A stretch of 64,000 nt of DNA from Angelobacter sp036557225 (GCA_036557225.1 DATBHX010000063.1:62001-126000), one strand, 5' to 3'; positions 23,881-32,863 are shown, counted from the first letter of the stretch. Translations and numbers: made by a program. Notes: a model not told the origin generated them from the sequence alone.

Positions 23881-25516
23881 TTGGCAGAAGGCGAATGCGC
23901 AGGCGCTGATCGAGCGCGATAAGCAGCTGCGGCTGATCGATCAGCAGGAGCGCGAGCTGCTGGTCAAATATGCCGGCGACCAGGACATGATTCAACAGAT
24001 CACGGAGACCGAGCAAGCGCGGCGCGCAGCCGTTTGGGCGCAGACAGACGAGACGATCCGCAATCAGCACAAGCAAATGGTGGAGCAGCTCGGCTCGGAT
24101 ATGCAGTCTGTGTTCGACGACATCACGAGCGGCAACATCGGCAAGCGCATTCTCAAGAATATTGAGACGCTGTTCTTCCAGATCGTGGCGCAGTGGTTGC
24201 TCAGCCTCAACATCATGAAGACGGCTGCCGGCAGCCTCTTCGGCAACATTCTTTTTGGACCTGGAACGACCGGCTCCAACATCTTCGGCGGCGGCTCTTT
24301 CCTGAGTGGCTTGTTCGGAGGAACATCGTCGAGCGGAACGGGTGTCCCAGGAGGAACGGCCGGCGCGGCGATCCCGGCGCTCACCGGATTGGCCGGCTCG
24401 TCTGCGGGCTCCGGGCTTTCAGGTGCTCTTGCCGGTACCAGCGCGAGTGCAGGTGCATTTTCCGCAAGCGGAGCGATCACGTCGCAGAGCCTGTCTGCCA
24501 TCGGCGGTGCATCATTCTCTTCGACAGTTGGTGCAGGATTCCAATCTCAATCGAAGGGCGGAATTCTCAGCGGTCTCTTCAGCGCAAAAGGCCTGGCAGC
24601 ATTGACGCCACTGGCATTGATGCTGGCTGGATCGGCTGGCGGCAAAGTCGGCCAGGTGGGCGGAATGCTGGGAAGCCTTTTGACTTCAGGAGCGCTCGCG
24701 CCCGTGCTCAGCTCGCTTTATGGCGTGCTTGGGCTCGCCGGTACCGGCGCGCTGTTTGGCGGCGCGACCGGAGGGTTGATCGGCTTCGGCGTGGGATCGA
24801 ACTCGGGCGGCTTGCTTGGCTCGCTGGCCGGCGCTGGCAGCGGGGCGCTGATTGGCTTCATGGCTGGCGGTCCTATCGGCGCAATCGTCGGAGGAATCAT
24901 CGGGCTGCTCGGCGGCATTTTCGGCGGCATCTTTGGCGGCAGCAAACGCAAGAAGCAAGCCAACGCCTATGTCGACGGAACGATCATTCCTGACATCAAG
25001 CAGATCACTGATGGCTTCGATAGCTTCCAGCTCGACTCGGCATCGGCGCTCCAGCAGCTGGAGCAGCTGCGCGACGACGCGCAGAAGCAACTGTCAACGC
25101 TCAAGAGCCAGGGCAAGGACGTTTTCAATCAGCGCGTTGATCCTGCAATCGACGACGCGGAGAAGCACGTTCGTTCCATTGAAACGGAGCGCGAGCGCCG
25201 CGCAGCCATCACGTTCGGGCCGGCGCAGTTCCACGATGGCGGCATTGTCGACGTGATGAGAGCCTCGATCCGGCGCAAGCCAGATGAGATGCTTGCGGTC
25301 CTCAAACACGGCGAGTTCGTCATGAATCCCTACGCGACAGCTCGGAATCGGCCAGCCCTGGAAGCGATGAATGCAGGCGGCACCGCTGGACTCAGCATCG
25401 GTGGCATTCACATCTACCCGACGAGCCTAAATCGGGCTTACGTAAAGAGCCGTCAATTCGAGAAGGACATAACAGATGCTCTAGACAGGGCAGGCAGGGA
25501 AGGGCGATTTCCATGA
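23816..25516 (+). CDS. phage tail tape-measure protein, C-terminal fragment
   Basis: The frame gives 566 aa, but the first ~20 residues are read through the neighbouring fragment, so the true start is lost. Genuine similarity seems to begin with a coiled-coil region (WQKANAQALIERDKQLRLID and on). Then come long Gly/Ala/Ser-rich hydrophobic stretches (GGATGGLIGFGVGSNSGG, GGIIGLLGGIFGGIFGG), and a C-terminus with FHDGGIVDVM and KHGEFVMNPYATARNR, a pattern common at the end of tail tape-measure proteins. Complete family members usually exceed this length. No other tail genes are nearby, so this is a prophage remnant. Confidence 0.7.
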   Translation: MSSQCTLALLEMPSVHEIGVMVWQKANAQALIERDKQLRLIDQQERELLVKYAGDQDMIQQITETEQARRAAVWAQTDETIRNQHKQMVEQLGSDMQSVFDDITSGNIGKRILKNIETLFFQIVAQWLLSLNIMKTAAGSLFGNILFGPGTTGSNIFGGGSFLSGLFGGTSSSGTGVPGGTAGAAIPALTGLAGSSAGSGLSGALAGTSASAGAFSASGAITSQSLSAIGGASFSSTVGAGFQSQSKGGILSGLFSAKGLAALTPLALMLAGSAGGKVGQVGGMLGSLLTSGALAPVLSSLYGVLGLAGTGALFGGATGGLIGFGVGSNSGGLLGSLAGAGSGALIGFMAGGPIGAIVGGIIGLLGGIFGGIFGGSKRKKQANAYVDGTIIPDIKQITDGFDSFQLDSASALQQLEQLRDDAQKQLSTLKSQGKDVFNQRVDPAIDDAEKHVRSIETERERRAAITFGPAQFHDGGIVDVMRASIRRKPDEMLAVLKHGEFVMNPYATARNRPALEAMNAGGTAGLSIGGIHIYPTSLNRAYVKSRQFEKDITDALDRAGREGRFP

Positions 25517-25776
25517 GTGACAACAAACCCCGAACAACATTCAGCTCACAATCTTTCTCCGGCGAAATTCCTGAGGATGCCATACTCGCCCTAGTGGTAG
25601 CTGTATCGGCGCTGATAAAAGTCGCTGCTGTGATTACAAACGAAAACGGCTCGTCATGGTTCCTTAATCACTTAATTGCCGAGGCAAGTAGCTCTCAGCT
25701 CTCGGAGCACGCAAAGCAACTTCTATTTGCGATGGCTCAGGCTGGGGAGCTAACCATCAAAAATATAGCCGATTGA
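25513..25776 (+). CDS. small hypothetical protein behind the tape-measure fragment
   Basis: An 87-aa protein whose start overlaps the preceding stop by four bases (ATGA), so it was part of the same phage operon. It has a hydrophobic segment (DAILALVVAVSALIKVAAVI) and a helical C-terminal half (LSEHAKQLLFAMAQAGELTI). No family is recognised. Confidence 0.5.
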   Translation: MSDNKPRTTFSSQSFSGEIPEDAILALVVAVSALIKVAAVITNENGSSWFLNHLIAEASSSQLSEHAKQLLFAMAQAGELTIKNIAD

Positions 25777-25834
25777 AAGTGCTGGATCGTTGCGCATCAT
25801 GGTGAATCTCACATAAAACAGGAGAGTAAATCCG

Positions 25835-26032
25835 ATGGGAGCTGACATTCTTGCCGAGGACACTGTCTCCGTGGCGTGGGTTGCGCGGCGCTGGAAAATA
25901 GATAGAGGTACAGTGAATCGCTACATCCAAAGCGGGTATTTGAAGGCCTATCGGCTGAATGAAAAAGGTTGGTGGCGCATTCTGAAATCATCCGTGGTGG
26001 AAATAGAGAAAAGGGTTCGAGCTTCTCAGTGA
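25835..26032 (+). CDS. excisionase/MerR-like helix-turn-helix protein
   Basis: A 65-aa protein preceded by a good ribosome-binding site (CAGGAGAG). It has the compact winged-helix pattern of excisionase-type DNA-binding domains: VSVAWVARRWKIDRGTVNRYIQSGYLKAY, then a wing with GWWRILKSSVVEI. Such proteins assist phage or island recombination or act as small regulators. No integrase is present in the window. Confidence 0.7.
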   Translation: MGADILAEDTVSVAWVARRWKIDRGTVNRYIQSGYLKAYRLNEKGWWRILKSSVVEIEKRVRASQ

Positions 26033-26114
26033 CCGATTTATGAAAATGCTCGTTTGCGAAAAAACAGGAGTTGAAGTAATCTTTCTGGCGCAACCCCCTG
26101 GAAAGGCTCATTGC

Positions 26115-26744
26115 TTGCGCACGCTATCGCTGGTATTACTCGCATTAACTTGCGCCGGCTGCGCTTCTCTCGATCGAGAGTCGGCCGCGCACCTGATCCG
26201 ATCCAACCCTGAGACTATCGTTCAGGATAAAATCTCCATCCCGTTCAATGTCGGCTTTTATGGCCCAAAATGTTTCTATGTCGCTCCTCCGGTAAAGGAA
26301 ACCGTTTACACGTTCCTGCGCAAGAAACAAATGATCTCTATCGCCTCCGAGGGGAGGCAGATGCGGCTTTCTCTCACAGATACAGGGAACCAAATGCTGA
26401 CCAAGAGTGGCGAGGCACCGTATGACCACGAGGCGGCCGATGGCTGCGACCATTCTCAAGTTAATTTGTTGCTGGGAAAAAGAGGCGATATAAAAGTCAC
26501 GGGCATACAGGCGAATGAATCCCGCGCTCTCGTGGAATATGAGCGCGAGATTTCAGTGTCAGATATGGGTAGGGAGTTTGCTGCGTTTGCAGCGGGCCGG
26601 GGGCTCAACGAACGAGTGCAGTGGGACGAAGAAGCAAGGATATTCAAGGTTCCTTCCCTGCTTCCTCCTGCTCCATCACGCTACATCGCCACTCTCGCGA
26701 AATATGATGACGGCTGGCGCGTAATCTCAATCAAAGACCACTAA
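26115..26744 (+). CDS. lipoprotein, unknown function
   Basis: I place the start at TTG 26115, which has GGAAAGG eight bases upstream and gives a textbook lipoprotein signal with Cys at position 16 (RTLSLVLLALTCAGC). An ATG at 26040 would put 25 odd residues in front of it. The mature part of about 190 aa mixes strands and helices and ends RYIATLAKYDDGWRVISIKD, a form seen in small anchored proteins with a cystatin-like or NTF2-like end. No family is recognised. Confidence 0.6.
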   Translation: MRTLSLVLLALTCAGCASLDRESAAHLIRSNPETIVQDKISIPFNVGFYGPKCFYVAPPVKETVYTFLRKKQMISIASEGRQMRLSLTDTGNQMLTKSGEAPYDHEAADGCDHSQVNLLLGKRGDIKVTGIQANESRALVEYEREISVSDMGREFAAFAAGRGLNERVQWDEEARIFKVPSLLPPAPSRYIATLAKYDDGWRVISIKDH

Positions 26745-26779
26745 AAAAGTGCGGGGTGCGAACTGTCCCTCTTCTGAAG

Positions 26780-26814
26780 AAAAAAATTGCCACCGTCGAC
26801 GCAGCAATTTTTTT
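26780..26814 (+). terminator. intrinsic terminator after the lipoprotein
   Basis: AAAAAAATTGC and GCAATTTTTTT form a perfect 11-bp stem over a 13-nt loop, with A and T runs on either side, so it could work in both directions. It lies 35 bp after the lipoprotein stop codon. Confidence 0.85.
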
Positions 26815-27168
26815 GGCGTTCACAAAAAATTGGTGTCAGTGGGATGTCACCTGGATTGCATCTCCGGCGCGATACTGTCACTTGCGCCTCACCCGCATCA
26901 ATGGCTGCGATCACGCGCGCCAGGTGCGGCCTGTTTTGGCCGTTGTCACTTGGCGGCCTAATCCTTTGCCGGCGGCCACGTATTATCAGTAAGTTAGACT
27001 GTTTCGATGGATGCAGCAGCGCTTACGCTACTCCAACTCAATTCGCCCACAGGGCGCTGGCGAATCCGTTCCACGCCGCCATATATCACCATCTGCCGTC
27101 GTATGCCGCACTCCAGCTTAATTCTCCCATCCCCAAAGGTAGTTGTTAAGATGCTTTGGTAGCGCAGC
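26815..27168. other. gene-free stretch at the right edge of the island
   Basis: Several short frames cross this stretch, but none has a ribosome-binding site or a recognisable protein, and codon use looks random. Its only notable content is two reverse copies of the island-edge repeat at 27030 and 27110. Confidence 0.5.
27030..27128 (-). repeat. two reverse copies of the island-edge repeat
   Basis: Read on the minus strand, 27048-27030 is GGGCGAATTGAGTTGGAGT and 27128-27110 is GGGAGAATTAAGCTGGAGT. Both match the unit GGGCGAATTCAGCTGGAGT at 20078 in the opposite orientation. The second ends about 40 bp from the end of the transglutaminase gene. Confidence 0.75.
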
Positions 27169-29385
27169 CTACTTGCGCGCCGCCATCTCTTCGAACAGCT
27201 CCGGCAACTTCTGCGCGTCTTCCACTGATTCGTCAAAGCGGGCGCGCTCGTAGTGCTCGGTGAAGCGTTCCACATGCTGCCTTACCAGCGGGTCAGCGAT
27301 GGAGGCCGTGAATTCTTCCGGAGTTTGTGAAGGCTCTTTGCGCGCGCCGCGTCTTGCCATCATCTTCAGCATGCGCATGTACCAGAAGCTGGCAGAGGTG
27401 CGGGGCGCGCGTTGCGGATTGCGCATCATATGCCTGCGCTGGATGCGCCGCCAGGCCTTGGGCATGAAGGGCAGCGCGACCAGGAACCCGACCAGTACGC
27501 AGCACATCGCCATCTGGAACGGCGAAAGCCTCTCCAGCCGGCGCTGCCAGTTCTCCGTGAGCGTAACCAGAGAACGGTACTTCGTCCATAACCAGCTACG
27601 GAAGCTGGATTGAGCATTGCCGGTCTTGGTGCTGATCTCGGTGCGCAGGCGGGCCTGGTGGCTGAAGTCATAGTTGACAATCCATTCCCGCCACATCTGC
27701 CGCGCCGCATCCATGTAAAGCGCAATGCGGGACCAGCCCGTCATGGGGCCGGCAGCGGGCCCGGCGGGCGTAGGATCAAAAGTTACCCAGCCGTATTCAG
27801 GAAAATAAGCTTCCACCCAGGAATGCGCATCTTTCTCGCGCACAATGTAGCTGCTGGTAAGGTCGTTGTATTCTCCTCCACGGAATCCGTTGACCACGCG
27901 CGCCGGTATCCCCAGGGTGCGCAGCATGATGGCCATGGACGACGCAAAATACTCGCAATGGCCCTTTTTTCGTTCGAAGAGGAAATGCGCCAGCGGATCA
28001 GCTTCACGCAGGCCGGGCAATTCCAACGTATAGCCGAAATTGGTTTGCAAATACCGCTCCACAGCCTTGGCGCGGGCGTAATTCGATCCTGCCGTCGCAC
28101 TGATTTGCCGGGCCAGTTGCGGAATGCGGGGATCGAGACGCGGCAGCTGCAGGTAAAGCACGGCGACGCGCGGCGGATAGTCGCGGGAGACTGAATCGCG
28201 CACGTAAGGGTCAGGATTGCGTGTGTCGGCCTCTGCCGTATAAGCGCCGATGCTCTGCGGATTGTCACTCTCGCCCGGAGCGCCGTTTTCAATCAGGCGA
28301 TTGCTGTAAATGGAGCCGTCAGATCTGATCTCCACCAGGCGATAGTCGCCGTTGATTTTCAACGGCGCAGGGGCAAGAAAGAACAGGTTCAACCCCACCG
28401 GCTCCATAACGACGCGATACGACAAGCTGGGCAGATGGGGAACGCTCTGGGCCGCGGAATAAAAGGAAAAATTGCTGATATGAGTCAGATCGAGAGGCGA
28501 GTTATATAAGCCGTGGACCGTCGCGGTTTCCGGAGTGTTGTACCATCGCCGGCCGTCAAAGTTGGCCAGAGCGACGCCGCGCCATTTCGGGCTTTCAGGC
28601 ATTTTTCCATCGAGCACCTGGATGTGCATTACCACGTTGCTGGATTGCTGGATCTGCCCAATACCGCCGAGGCTCACATCCTGGCTGAAACCCGTCATGA
28701 TGGAGCTTTGAATGCCCAGGTTGCGCAGATAGCCGCTGGAGCTTACGCGCGGGAGAATAAAGAAGATCAAGGCTGCGCCAGCCAGCGTAAGCAGCCCCAG
28801 GATAGCGGAGATTCCGGCCAGTGAACTGTGGAACCTGACGTCTTGCCGGGCAGGAACGCCCGCAGCCAGCGAATCACGCTCAGAGCGGCGCATCTCCATG
28901 CTGATGAAGGTGGCAATGGCCACCAGAATAAACAGCGAGAAGGTGAGCAGAAAGAGCGTATCCACGGTGAGCACGGCGGCAGCCAGCACCATCAGGAACG
29001 AAAGTACAGCCAGGTAAACCAGGTCGCGGTCGCGACGCACGGAAAAAACTTTGATGACCATGCTGAACAGCACCATGTGCACGGTCGCGCTGATGAAGCT
29101 CTGCGAAAAATAAAAGTAGTCAGCCGCGTAAAAAGCGAAGTAAAGGATGGTCAGGTAGGTGGTCCAGCGTTCAGAAATCACAAATGATTTCCGCATCAGC
29201 AGCAGGATCACGCGAAGCAGAAGGGCCGGCAGCACCAGGGCCAGCGAGGGCAGATCGAGCTTGTTGGTGCCCATGAGCGCGGTGAACCCCACCACCACCA
29301 GGAGATAGAGCGACCATTGGAAAAAACGTTCGGCGCTGCCGGAAGACACTTTGGTAGCGGCCAGATTGATGGTGCGCGTGGACAT
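27169..29385 (-). CDS. TgpA-type membrane transglutaminase-like protein
   Basis: A 738-aa membrane protein. The N-terminal DUF3488 part has about six helices up to residue ~230. The large extracytoplasmic part contains a transglutaminase core with the catalytic triad in place: Cys in KKGHCEYFASSMA, His in KDAHSWVEAYFP and Asp in WVTFDPTP. A further helix near residue 625 leads to a cytoplasmic tail (DUF4129-like). TgpA of Pseudomonas aeruginosa is essential and acts in the periplasm. Substrates are unknown. Confidence 0.92.
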   Translation of the reverse strand: MSTRTINLAATKVSSGSAERFFQWSLYLLVVVGFTALMGTNKLDLPSLALVLPALLLRVILLLMRKSFVISERWTTYLTILYFAFYAADYFYFSQSFISATVHMVLFSMVIKVFSVRRDRDLVYLAVLSFLMVLAAAVLTVDTLFLLTFSLFILVAIATFISMEMRRSERDSLAAGVPARQDVRFHSSLAGISAILGLLTLAGAALIFFILPRVSSSGYLRNLGIQSSIMTGFSQDVSLGGIGQIQQSSNVVMHIQVLDGKMPESPKWRGVALANFDGRRWYNTPETATVHGLYNSPLDLTHISNFSFYSAAQSVPHLPSLSYRVVMEPVGLNLFFLAPAPLKINGDYRLVEIRSDGSIYSNRLIENGAPGESDNPQSIGAYTAEADTRNPDPYVRDSVSRDYPPRVAVLYLQLPRLDPRIPQLARQISATAGSNYARAKAVERYLQTNFGYTLELPGLREADPLAHFLFERKKGHCEYFASSMAIMLRTLGIPARVVNGFRGGEYNDLTSSYIVREKDAHSWVEAYFPEYGWVTFDPTPAGPAAGPMTGWSRIALYMDAARQMWREWIVNYDFSHQARLRTEISTKTGNAQSSFRSWLWTKYRSLVTLTENWQRRLERLSPFQMAMCCVLVGFLVALPFMPKAWRRIQRRHMMRNPQRAPRTSASFWYMRMLKMMARRGARKEPSQTPEEFTASIADPLVRQHVERFTEHYERARFDESVEDAQKLPELFEEMAARK

Positions 29386-29481
29386 CCTGGTTCATTCTCC
29401 TCGAATTAGGGCCCGGAAGAAAGCTGAAACCGGGTGCTGTTGAACGAACGTAACCCCGGCTGCAATGTTAGAATTGAAATC

Positions 29482-29578
29482 GCCGGGTCCCGCGCGACGC
29501 AATCCCGCCAACCCCGCCAGGTCCGGAAGGAAGCAACGGTAACGGGCTAGTGCGTGTGCAGCGGGGTGCCCGGTTTTT
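29482..29578 (+). ncRNA. ffs: signal recognition particle RNA (4.5S type)
   Basis: The conserved SRP core AGGTCCGGAAGGAAGCA is present, with the GGAA tetraloop and the asymmetric internal loop. The ends pair (CCGGGTCCCGC with GCGGGGTGCCCGG) and are followed by TTTTT, so the molecule is about 92 nt, the small bacterial form without an Alu domain. A TAGAAT box at 29469 stands seven bases before the start and is a likely -10. It occupies most of the 29386-29768 gap. The receptor gene ftsY is at 3299. Confidence 0.93.
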
Positions 29579-29583
29579 AATTT

Positions 29584-29606
29584 TTGTCGCTACGCTCCCA
29601 TCTAAA
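29584..29606 (+). repeat. dispersed element, 5' box only
   Basis: TTGTCGCTACGCTCC matches the 5' box of the ~95-nt element directly after the SRP RNA T-run. The second half of the element is not recognisable here. Confidence 0.5.
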
Positions 29607-29768
29607 GAAGATCGTTTGAGATCGGATTTTTTGCACCGCACGCCCATGAGCGTCTGACGTACAGCCTTGAAAATTGCACAGCCCTCGAATTTCCAGCAAA
29701 ACAATTTCCGTTCCATATAAAACCGCATACAATGTTAGGTTAACCTCACCGATCTGGAGAAAACCCAT

Positions 29769-30764
29769 TTGGCCAACCTTGTACGGGCGAAAATTTCTGC
29801 CCTTGGAACATTCACCCCGCCCCGCCTTCTGACCAATGCCGACCTGGAAAAGATGGTCGAAACCTCCAACGAATGGATCATGGAACGCACTGGGATTCGC
29901 CAGCGTCACATCGTGGAGAAAGGCATGGCCACATCCGATCTGGCCATTGCAGCGGCAAAAGAGGCGCTGCAGCAGCGCGGTATTCCGGCGAACGAACTTG
30001 AAGCCATCTTTCTGGGCACGGTTACGCCCGACATGTTTTTCCCCGCCACGGCCTGCATTGTGCAGGACAAGATCGGCGCCAAGGGGGCCTGGGGTTACGA
30101 TATTTCTGCTGCCTGCTCAGGTTTTGTCTATGCCCTGCAGACCGCGGTGAAGTTTGTTGAGTCCGGCGCGCACAGGAAGGTGATGGCCATCGGTTCTGAC
30201 GTGATGAGCTCCATCATCAACTATCAGGACCGCGCTACCTGCGTGATTTTCGGTGACGGCGCCGGCGCCGTGATCGTTGAGCCGGCTACAGACGACAATT
30301 ACCTGATCGATTTCATTCACGAAGTCGACGGCTCAGGCGCCTGCTCGCTCTACATGCCCGGCGGCGGCAGCCGCAATCCTTCCAGCCACGAAACCGTTGA
30401 CCGCAAGATGCATTACGTTCACCAGGACGGCCAGGCTGTCTTCCGGTACGCGGTAAGAAAAATGGCCGAAACCTCTGAGGCGGTGCTCAAGCGCAACGGG
30501 TACACCGGCAAAGATGTGGCGCTGTTCGTGCCTCATCAGGCCAATCGACGGATCATCATGTCGTCGGCTGAGCGACTTGGCTTGCCCGAAGAGCGGATCA
30601 TTATCAACATCGACGAATTTGGCAACACCACCGCAGGCACTATTCCGCTGGCTCTCGAAAGCGCTCGCCAGCAAGGGCGGTTGAAGAAGGGCGATCTGGT
30701 GCTGATCGCGGCGGTGGGCGCAGGGTTTACGGTGGGAGCTTGTTTGTTGAGATGGGCCTGTTGA
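29769..30764 (+). CDS. fabH: 3-oxoacyl-ACP synthase III
   Basis: FabH (331 aa) condenses acetyl-CoA with malonyl-ACP to start fatty acid synthesis. The Cys-His-Asn triad is visible: DISAACSGFVYAL, PHQANRRIIMSSAERLG and NTTAGTIPLAL. The N-terminus SALGTFTPPRLLTNADLEKM and NEWIMERTGIRQRH are standard. The start is TTG, with CTGGAG eight bases upstream. It stands alone, not in a fab cluster. Confidence 0.95.
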   Translation: MANLVRAKISALGTFTPPRLLTNADLEKMVETSNEWIMERTGIRQRHIVEKGMATSDLAIAAAKEALQQRGIPANELEAIFLGTVTPDMFFPATACIVQDKIGAKGAWGYDISAACSGFVYALQTAVKFVESGAHRKVMAIGSDVMSSIINYQDRATCVIFGDGAGAVIVEPATDDNYLIDFIHEVDGSGACSLYMPGGGSRNPSSHETVDRKMHYVHQDGQAVFRYAVRKMAETSEAVLKRNGYTGKDVALFVPHQANRRIIMSSAERLGLPEERIIINIDEFGNTTAGTIPLALESARQQGRLKKGDLVLIAAVGAGFTVGACLLRWAC

Positions 30765-30769
30765 AGAAA

Positions 30770-30797
30770 AGCAGTCAGCACTCAGCACTCAGCATTC
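30770..30797 (+). repeat. single-armed heptamer array after fabH
   Basis: Four tandem 7-mers, AGCAGTC, AGCACTC, AGCACTC, AGCATTC, begin five bases after the fabH stop codon. They share the 7-bp period and the AG-starting form of the arrays at 1968 and 8521, but with C in place of T, and no complementary arm is evident. Confidence 0.6.
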
Positions 30798-30869
30798 AGC
30801 CCCGGATCAGACTCTCTCTGAATCGACTTTTCTGATGAGTGAGGCAAGCATGCGCTTTACGGCGAGTTT

Positions 30870-32306
30870 TTACCCCTTCTTTTTGATTTCCTCGCGATGC
30901 TTCGCCGCCTCTTTGGGATACTGCGGCTCGGTCATGCTAACCGGATCGAGGATCTCTTCAATCTCTTTTTCACTCAGCAGCTTCTGGTCCCGGGCAATCT
31001 CGATGATCGAACGGCCGGTGGCCACGGACTCCTTCACAATCTCCGCTGCTTTGGCATAGCCGATGTAGGGATTGAGCGCCGTCGCCAGTGAGACCGTGCT
31101 CTGCGCGTAGAAGGCATTACGCTTTTCGTTGGCAGTGAGGCCTTTGATGCATTTATCGGTGAAGACCCGCAGCATGTTGGTCAGGATCGAAATGGACTGC
31201 AGGACGTTATAAGCCATGGTCGGCATCATCACGTTCAATTCAAGCTGGCCGGCCTGAACCGCCATAGCGACCGCCGTATCGTTGCCGACGACCTGAAACG
31301 AAACCATCGCTGCCAGTTCCGGCATCACGGGATTGATCTTGCCCGGCATGATGGATGAGCCGGGCTGCAGGCCGGGAAGATTGACCTCAGCAAAGCCGGT
31401 GTTGGGGCCGGAAGAGATCAGGCGCAGATCATTGGAGATGCGGATGATCTCCAGGGCCAGGTTGCGCAACGCCGACGATACCTGCGCCATGCAGGAGTTC
31501 GATTGCATGGCCCAACGCATGTCCGCCGCGGGCGCGAGCTTCTGGCCGGAAATCCTGGCAAGATGGGCCACGGCTTTCACGCGATAATCTGGATGCGTGT
31601 TGATGCCGGTGCCCACGGCCGAGCCTCCAAGCCCGAGTTCGCGCAACGAATCTGCCGCGTGGCGAATGTCGGCGATCGCTTTGCGGATTGCAACGCCGAA
31701 AGCTGCAAATTCCTGGCCCAGTCGGATCGGTACTGCGTCCTGCATGTGCGTGCGGCCGGACTTCATGATGTTGTAAAACTCCTTACCCTTGGCTTCCAGC
31801 GCCGCGGCCAGCCCATCGAGCACGGGATATAGGTTTTCCAACTCCAGCAGCGTGGCCACGCGCATGGCGGTGGGGAAAACGTCGTTGGTCGATTGTCCGT
31901 AATTCACGTGATCGTTAGGATGGACCGTGTATTCGCCCAGTTTGCCGCCCATCAACTCGGTTGCTCGGTTGGCGACGACCTCATTCGAATTCATGTGGAA
32001 GCTCACACCGGCCCCGGCTTGAAAGACGTCGACCACAAACGAGGCGTCCCATTTGCCGTCTACGACCTCTTTGGCGGCGCTCATGATGGCGTCGGCGCGC
32101 TTGTCATCCACCAGGCCAAGCTCCTTGTTGGCTTGCGCGGCAGCATACTTCACCATGCCGATAGCGCGAATCAGCGCTGGGTTGGCGCGCATGCCGGAGA
32201 TGGGATAGTTCTCCACTGCGCGCGCGGTCTGTACGCCGTAATGGACGTCTGCGGGAATTTCCTTGATGCCAATCGAGTCTTTTTCCTGACGAAACTGCTG
32301 TGCCAT
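30870..32306 (-). CDS. aspA: aspartate ammonia-lyase (fumarase/aspartase superfamily)
   Basis: A 478-aa cytoplasmic lyase that should interconvert aspartate with fumarate and ammonia. The superfamily signature GSSIMPGKINPV is intact. Aspartase rather than fumarase is favoured by HPNDHVNYGQSTNDVFPTA, GRTHMQDAVPIRLGQEF, GTGINTHPDYR, LISSGPNTGFAEVNLP and GLTANEKRN. The first residues MAQQFRQEKDSIG and the Lys-rich C-terminus are unremarkable. It is divergent from the RraB-like gene. Confidence 0.85.
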   Translation of the reverse strand: MAQQFRQEKDSIGIKEIPADVHYGVQTARAVENYPISGMRANPALIRAIGMVKYAAAQANKELGLVDDKRADAIMSAAKEVVDGKWDASFVVDVFQAGAGVSFHMNSNEVVANRATELMGGKLGEYTVHPNDHVNYGQSTNDVFPTAMRVATLLELENLYPVLDGLAAALEAKGKEFYNIMKSGRTHMQDAVPIRLGQEFAAFGVAIRKAIADIRHAADSLRELGLGGSAVGTGINTHPDYRVKAVAHLARISGQKLAPAADMRWAMQSNSCMAQVSSALRNLALEIIRISNDLRLISSGPNTGFAEVNLPGLQPGSSIMPGKINPVMPELAAMVSFQVVGNDTAVAMAVQAGQLELNVMMPTMAYNVLQSISILTNMLRVFTDKCIKGLTANEKRNAFYAQSTVSLATALNPYIGYAKAAEIVKESVATGRSIIEIARDQKLLSEKEIEEILDPVSMTEPQYPKEAAKHREEIKKKG

Positions 32307-32472
32307 GTGTCCTCTGTGTCAGTGCGATGTGCATGCCTCGCGAAGGCGCGAAGCAAAACTAGAAATTATATCGCGCAAAGAACGTGTTTCCGAAATGAAA
32401 CAGCTGCGCCGCCTAACTCGGGTAGGCGCGCAAGATTCGAAAAGTGCGGGCGTTCTAGAATTGAGAAAGACT

Positions 32473-32814
32473 ATGTTTGAGGGCATCCGAAAGCTTCTGG
32501 GATTCAGGCCACGCCGCTCTGAGACAGACGAAAAACTCGATCACGCACTGGCCAACGCGGAATCGCTGGACCATTATTTTTTCTTTCCCGAGCAGGCCGA
32601 CCTTCAGGCCGCTGCCAGGCGCCTGGAGCAACGCGGCTGGACCCTGGTTTCAATGACCCTGGATGGGACCGAGCAAAGATACTTATTACACGTGCGGCAG
32701 CCGGGGCCGATAGAAGAGCTGCCGGAGCTGCAGACCGAGCTTGATCTGTTCGCGGACGATCACCATGGCGAATACGATGGCTGGCAGGTGCCGGGCATGA
32801 CCGAGGACCTTTAG
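32473..32814 (+). CDS. RraB-like regulator of ribonuclease E
   Basis: Starting at ATG 32473 (GAGAAAG upstream) the protein is 113 aa. The pattern LDHYFFFPEQADLQAAARRLEQRGW, then a short beta region, and the closing HHGEYDGWQVPG is that of the RraB family, small acidic proteins that bind and inhibit RNase E in E. coli. The Gly-Glu-Tyr-Asp-Gly-Trp end is the most diagnostic piece. Earlier in-frame starts would give an odd basic leader. Whether it acts on RNase E here is not known. Confidence 0.75.
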   Translation: MFEGIRKLLGFRPRRSETDEKLDHALANAESLDHYFFFPEQADLQAAARRLEQRGWTLVSMTLDGTEQRYLLHVRQPGPIEELPELQTELDLFADDHHGEYDGWQVPGMTEDL

Positions 32815-32816
32815 TA

Positions 32817-32839
32817 TTGTCGCTTCGCTCCAAACCGCT
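32817..32839 (+). repeat. dispersed element, 5' box
   Basis: TTGTCGCTTCGCTCC followed by AAACCGCT begins two bases after the stop codon of the RraB-like gene, between two convergent genes. Only the 5' box is recognisable before the TPR gene ends at 32864. Confidence 0.65.
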
Positions 32840-32863
32840 TGCGATTCTTCGATCCGGTTGTTC

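Noticed and set aside
20118..27128. Phage attachment sites at the island edges
   Set aside because: No integrase or tRNA target is present and the edge repeats are inverted and multi-copy, so att sites are not supported.
26756..27149. Two overlapping frames of 78 and 120 codons in the island's right edge
   Set aside because: Both run through the terminator hairpin, neither has a start signal, and one crosses the reverse repeats.
32305..32472. Longer start for the RraB-like gene (ATG 32305 or 32395)
   Set aside because: The extra residues are basic and unlike the family, and would overlap the divergent aspA start region.
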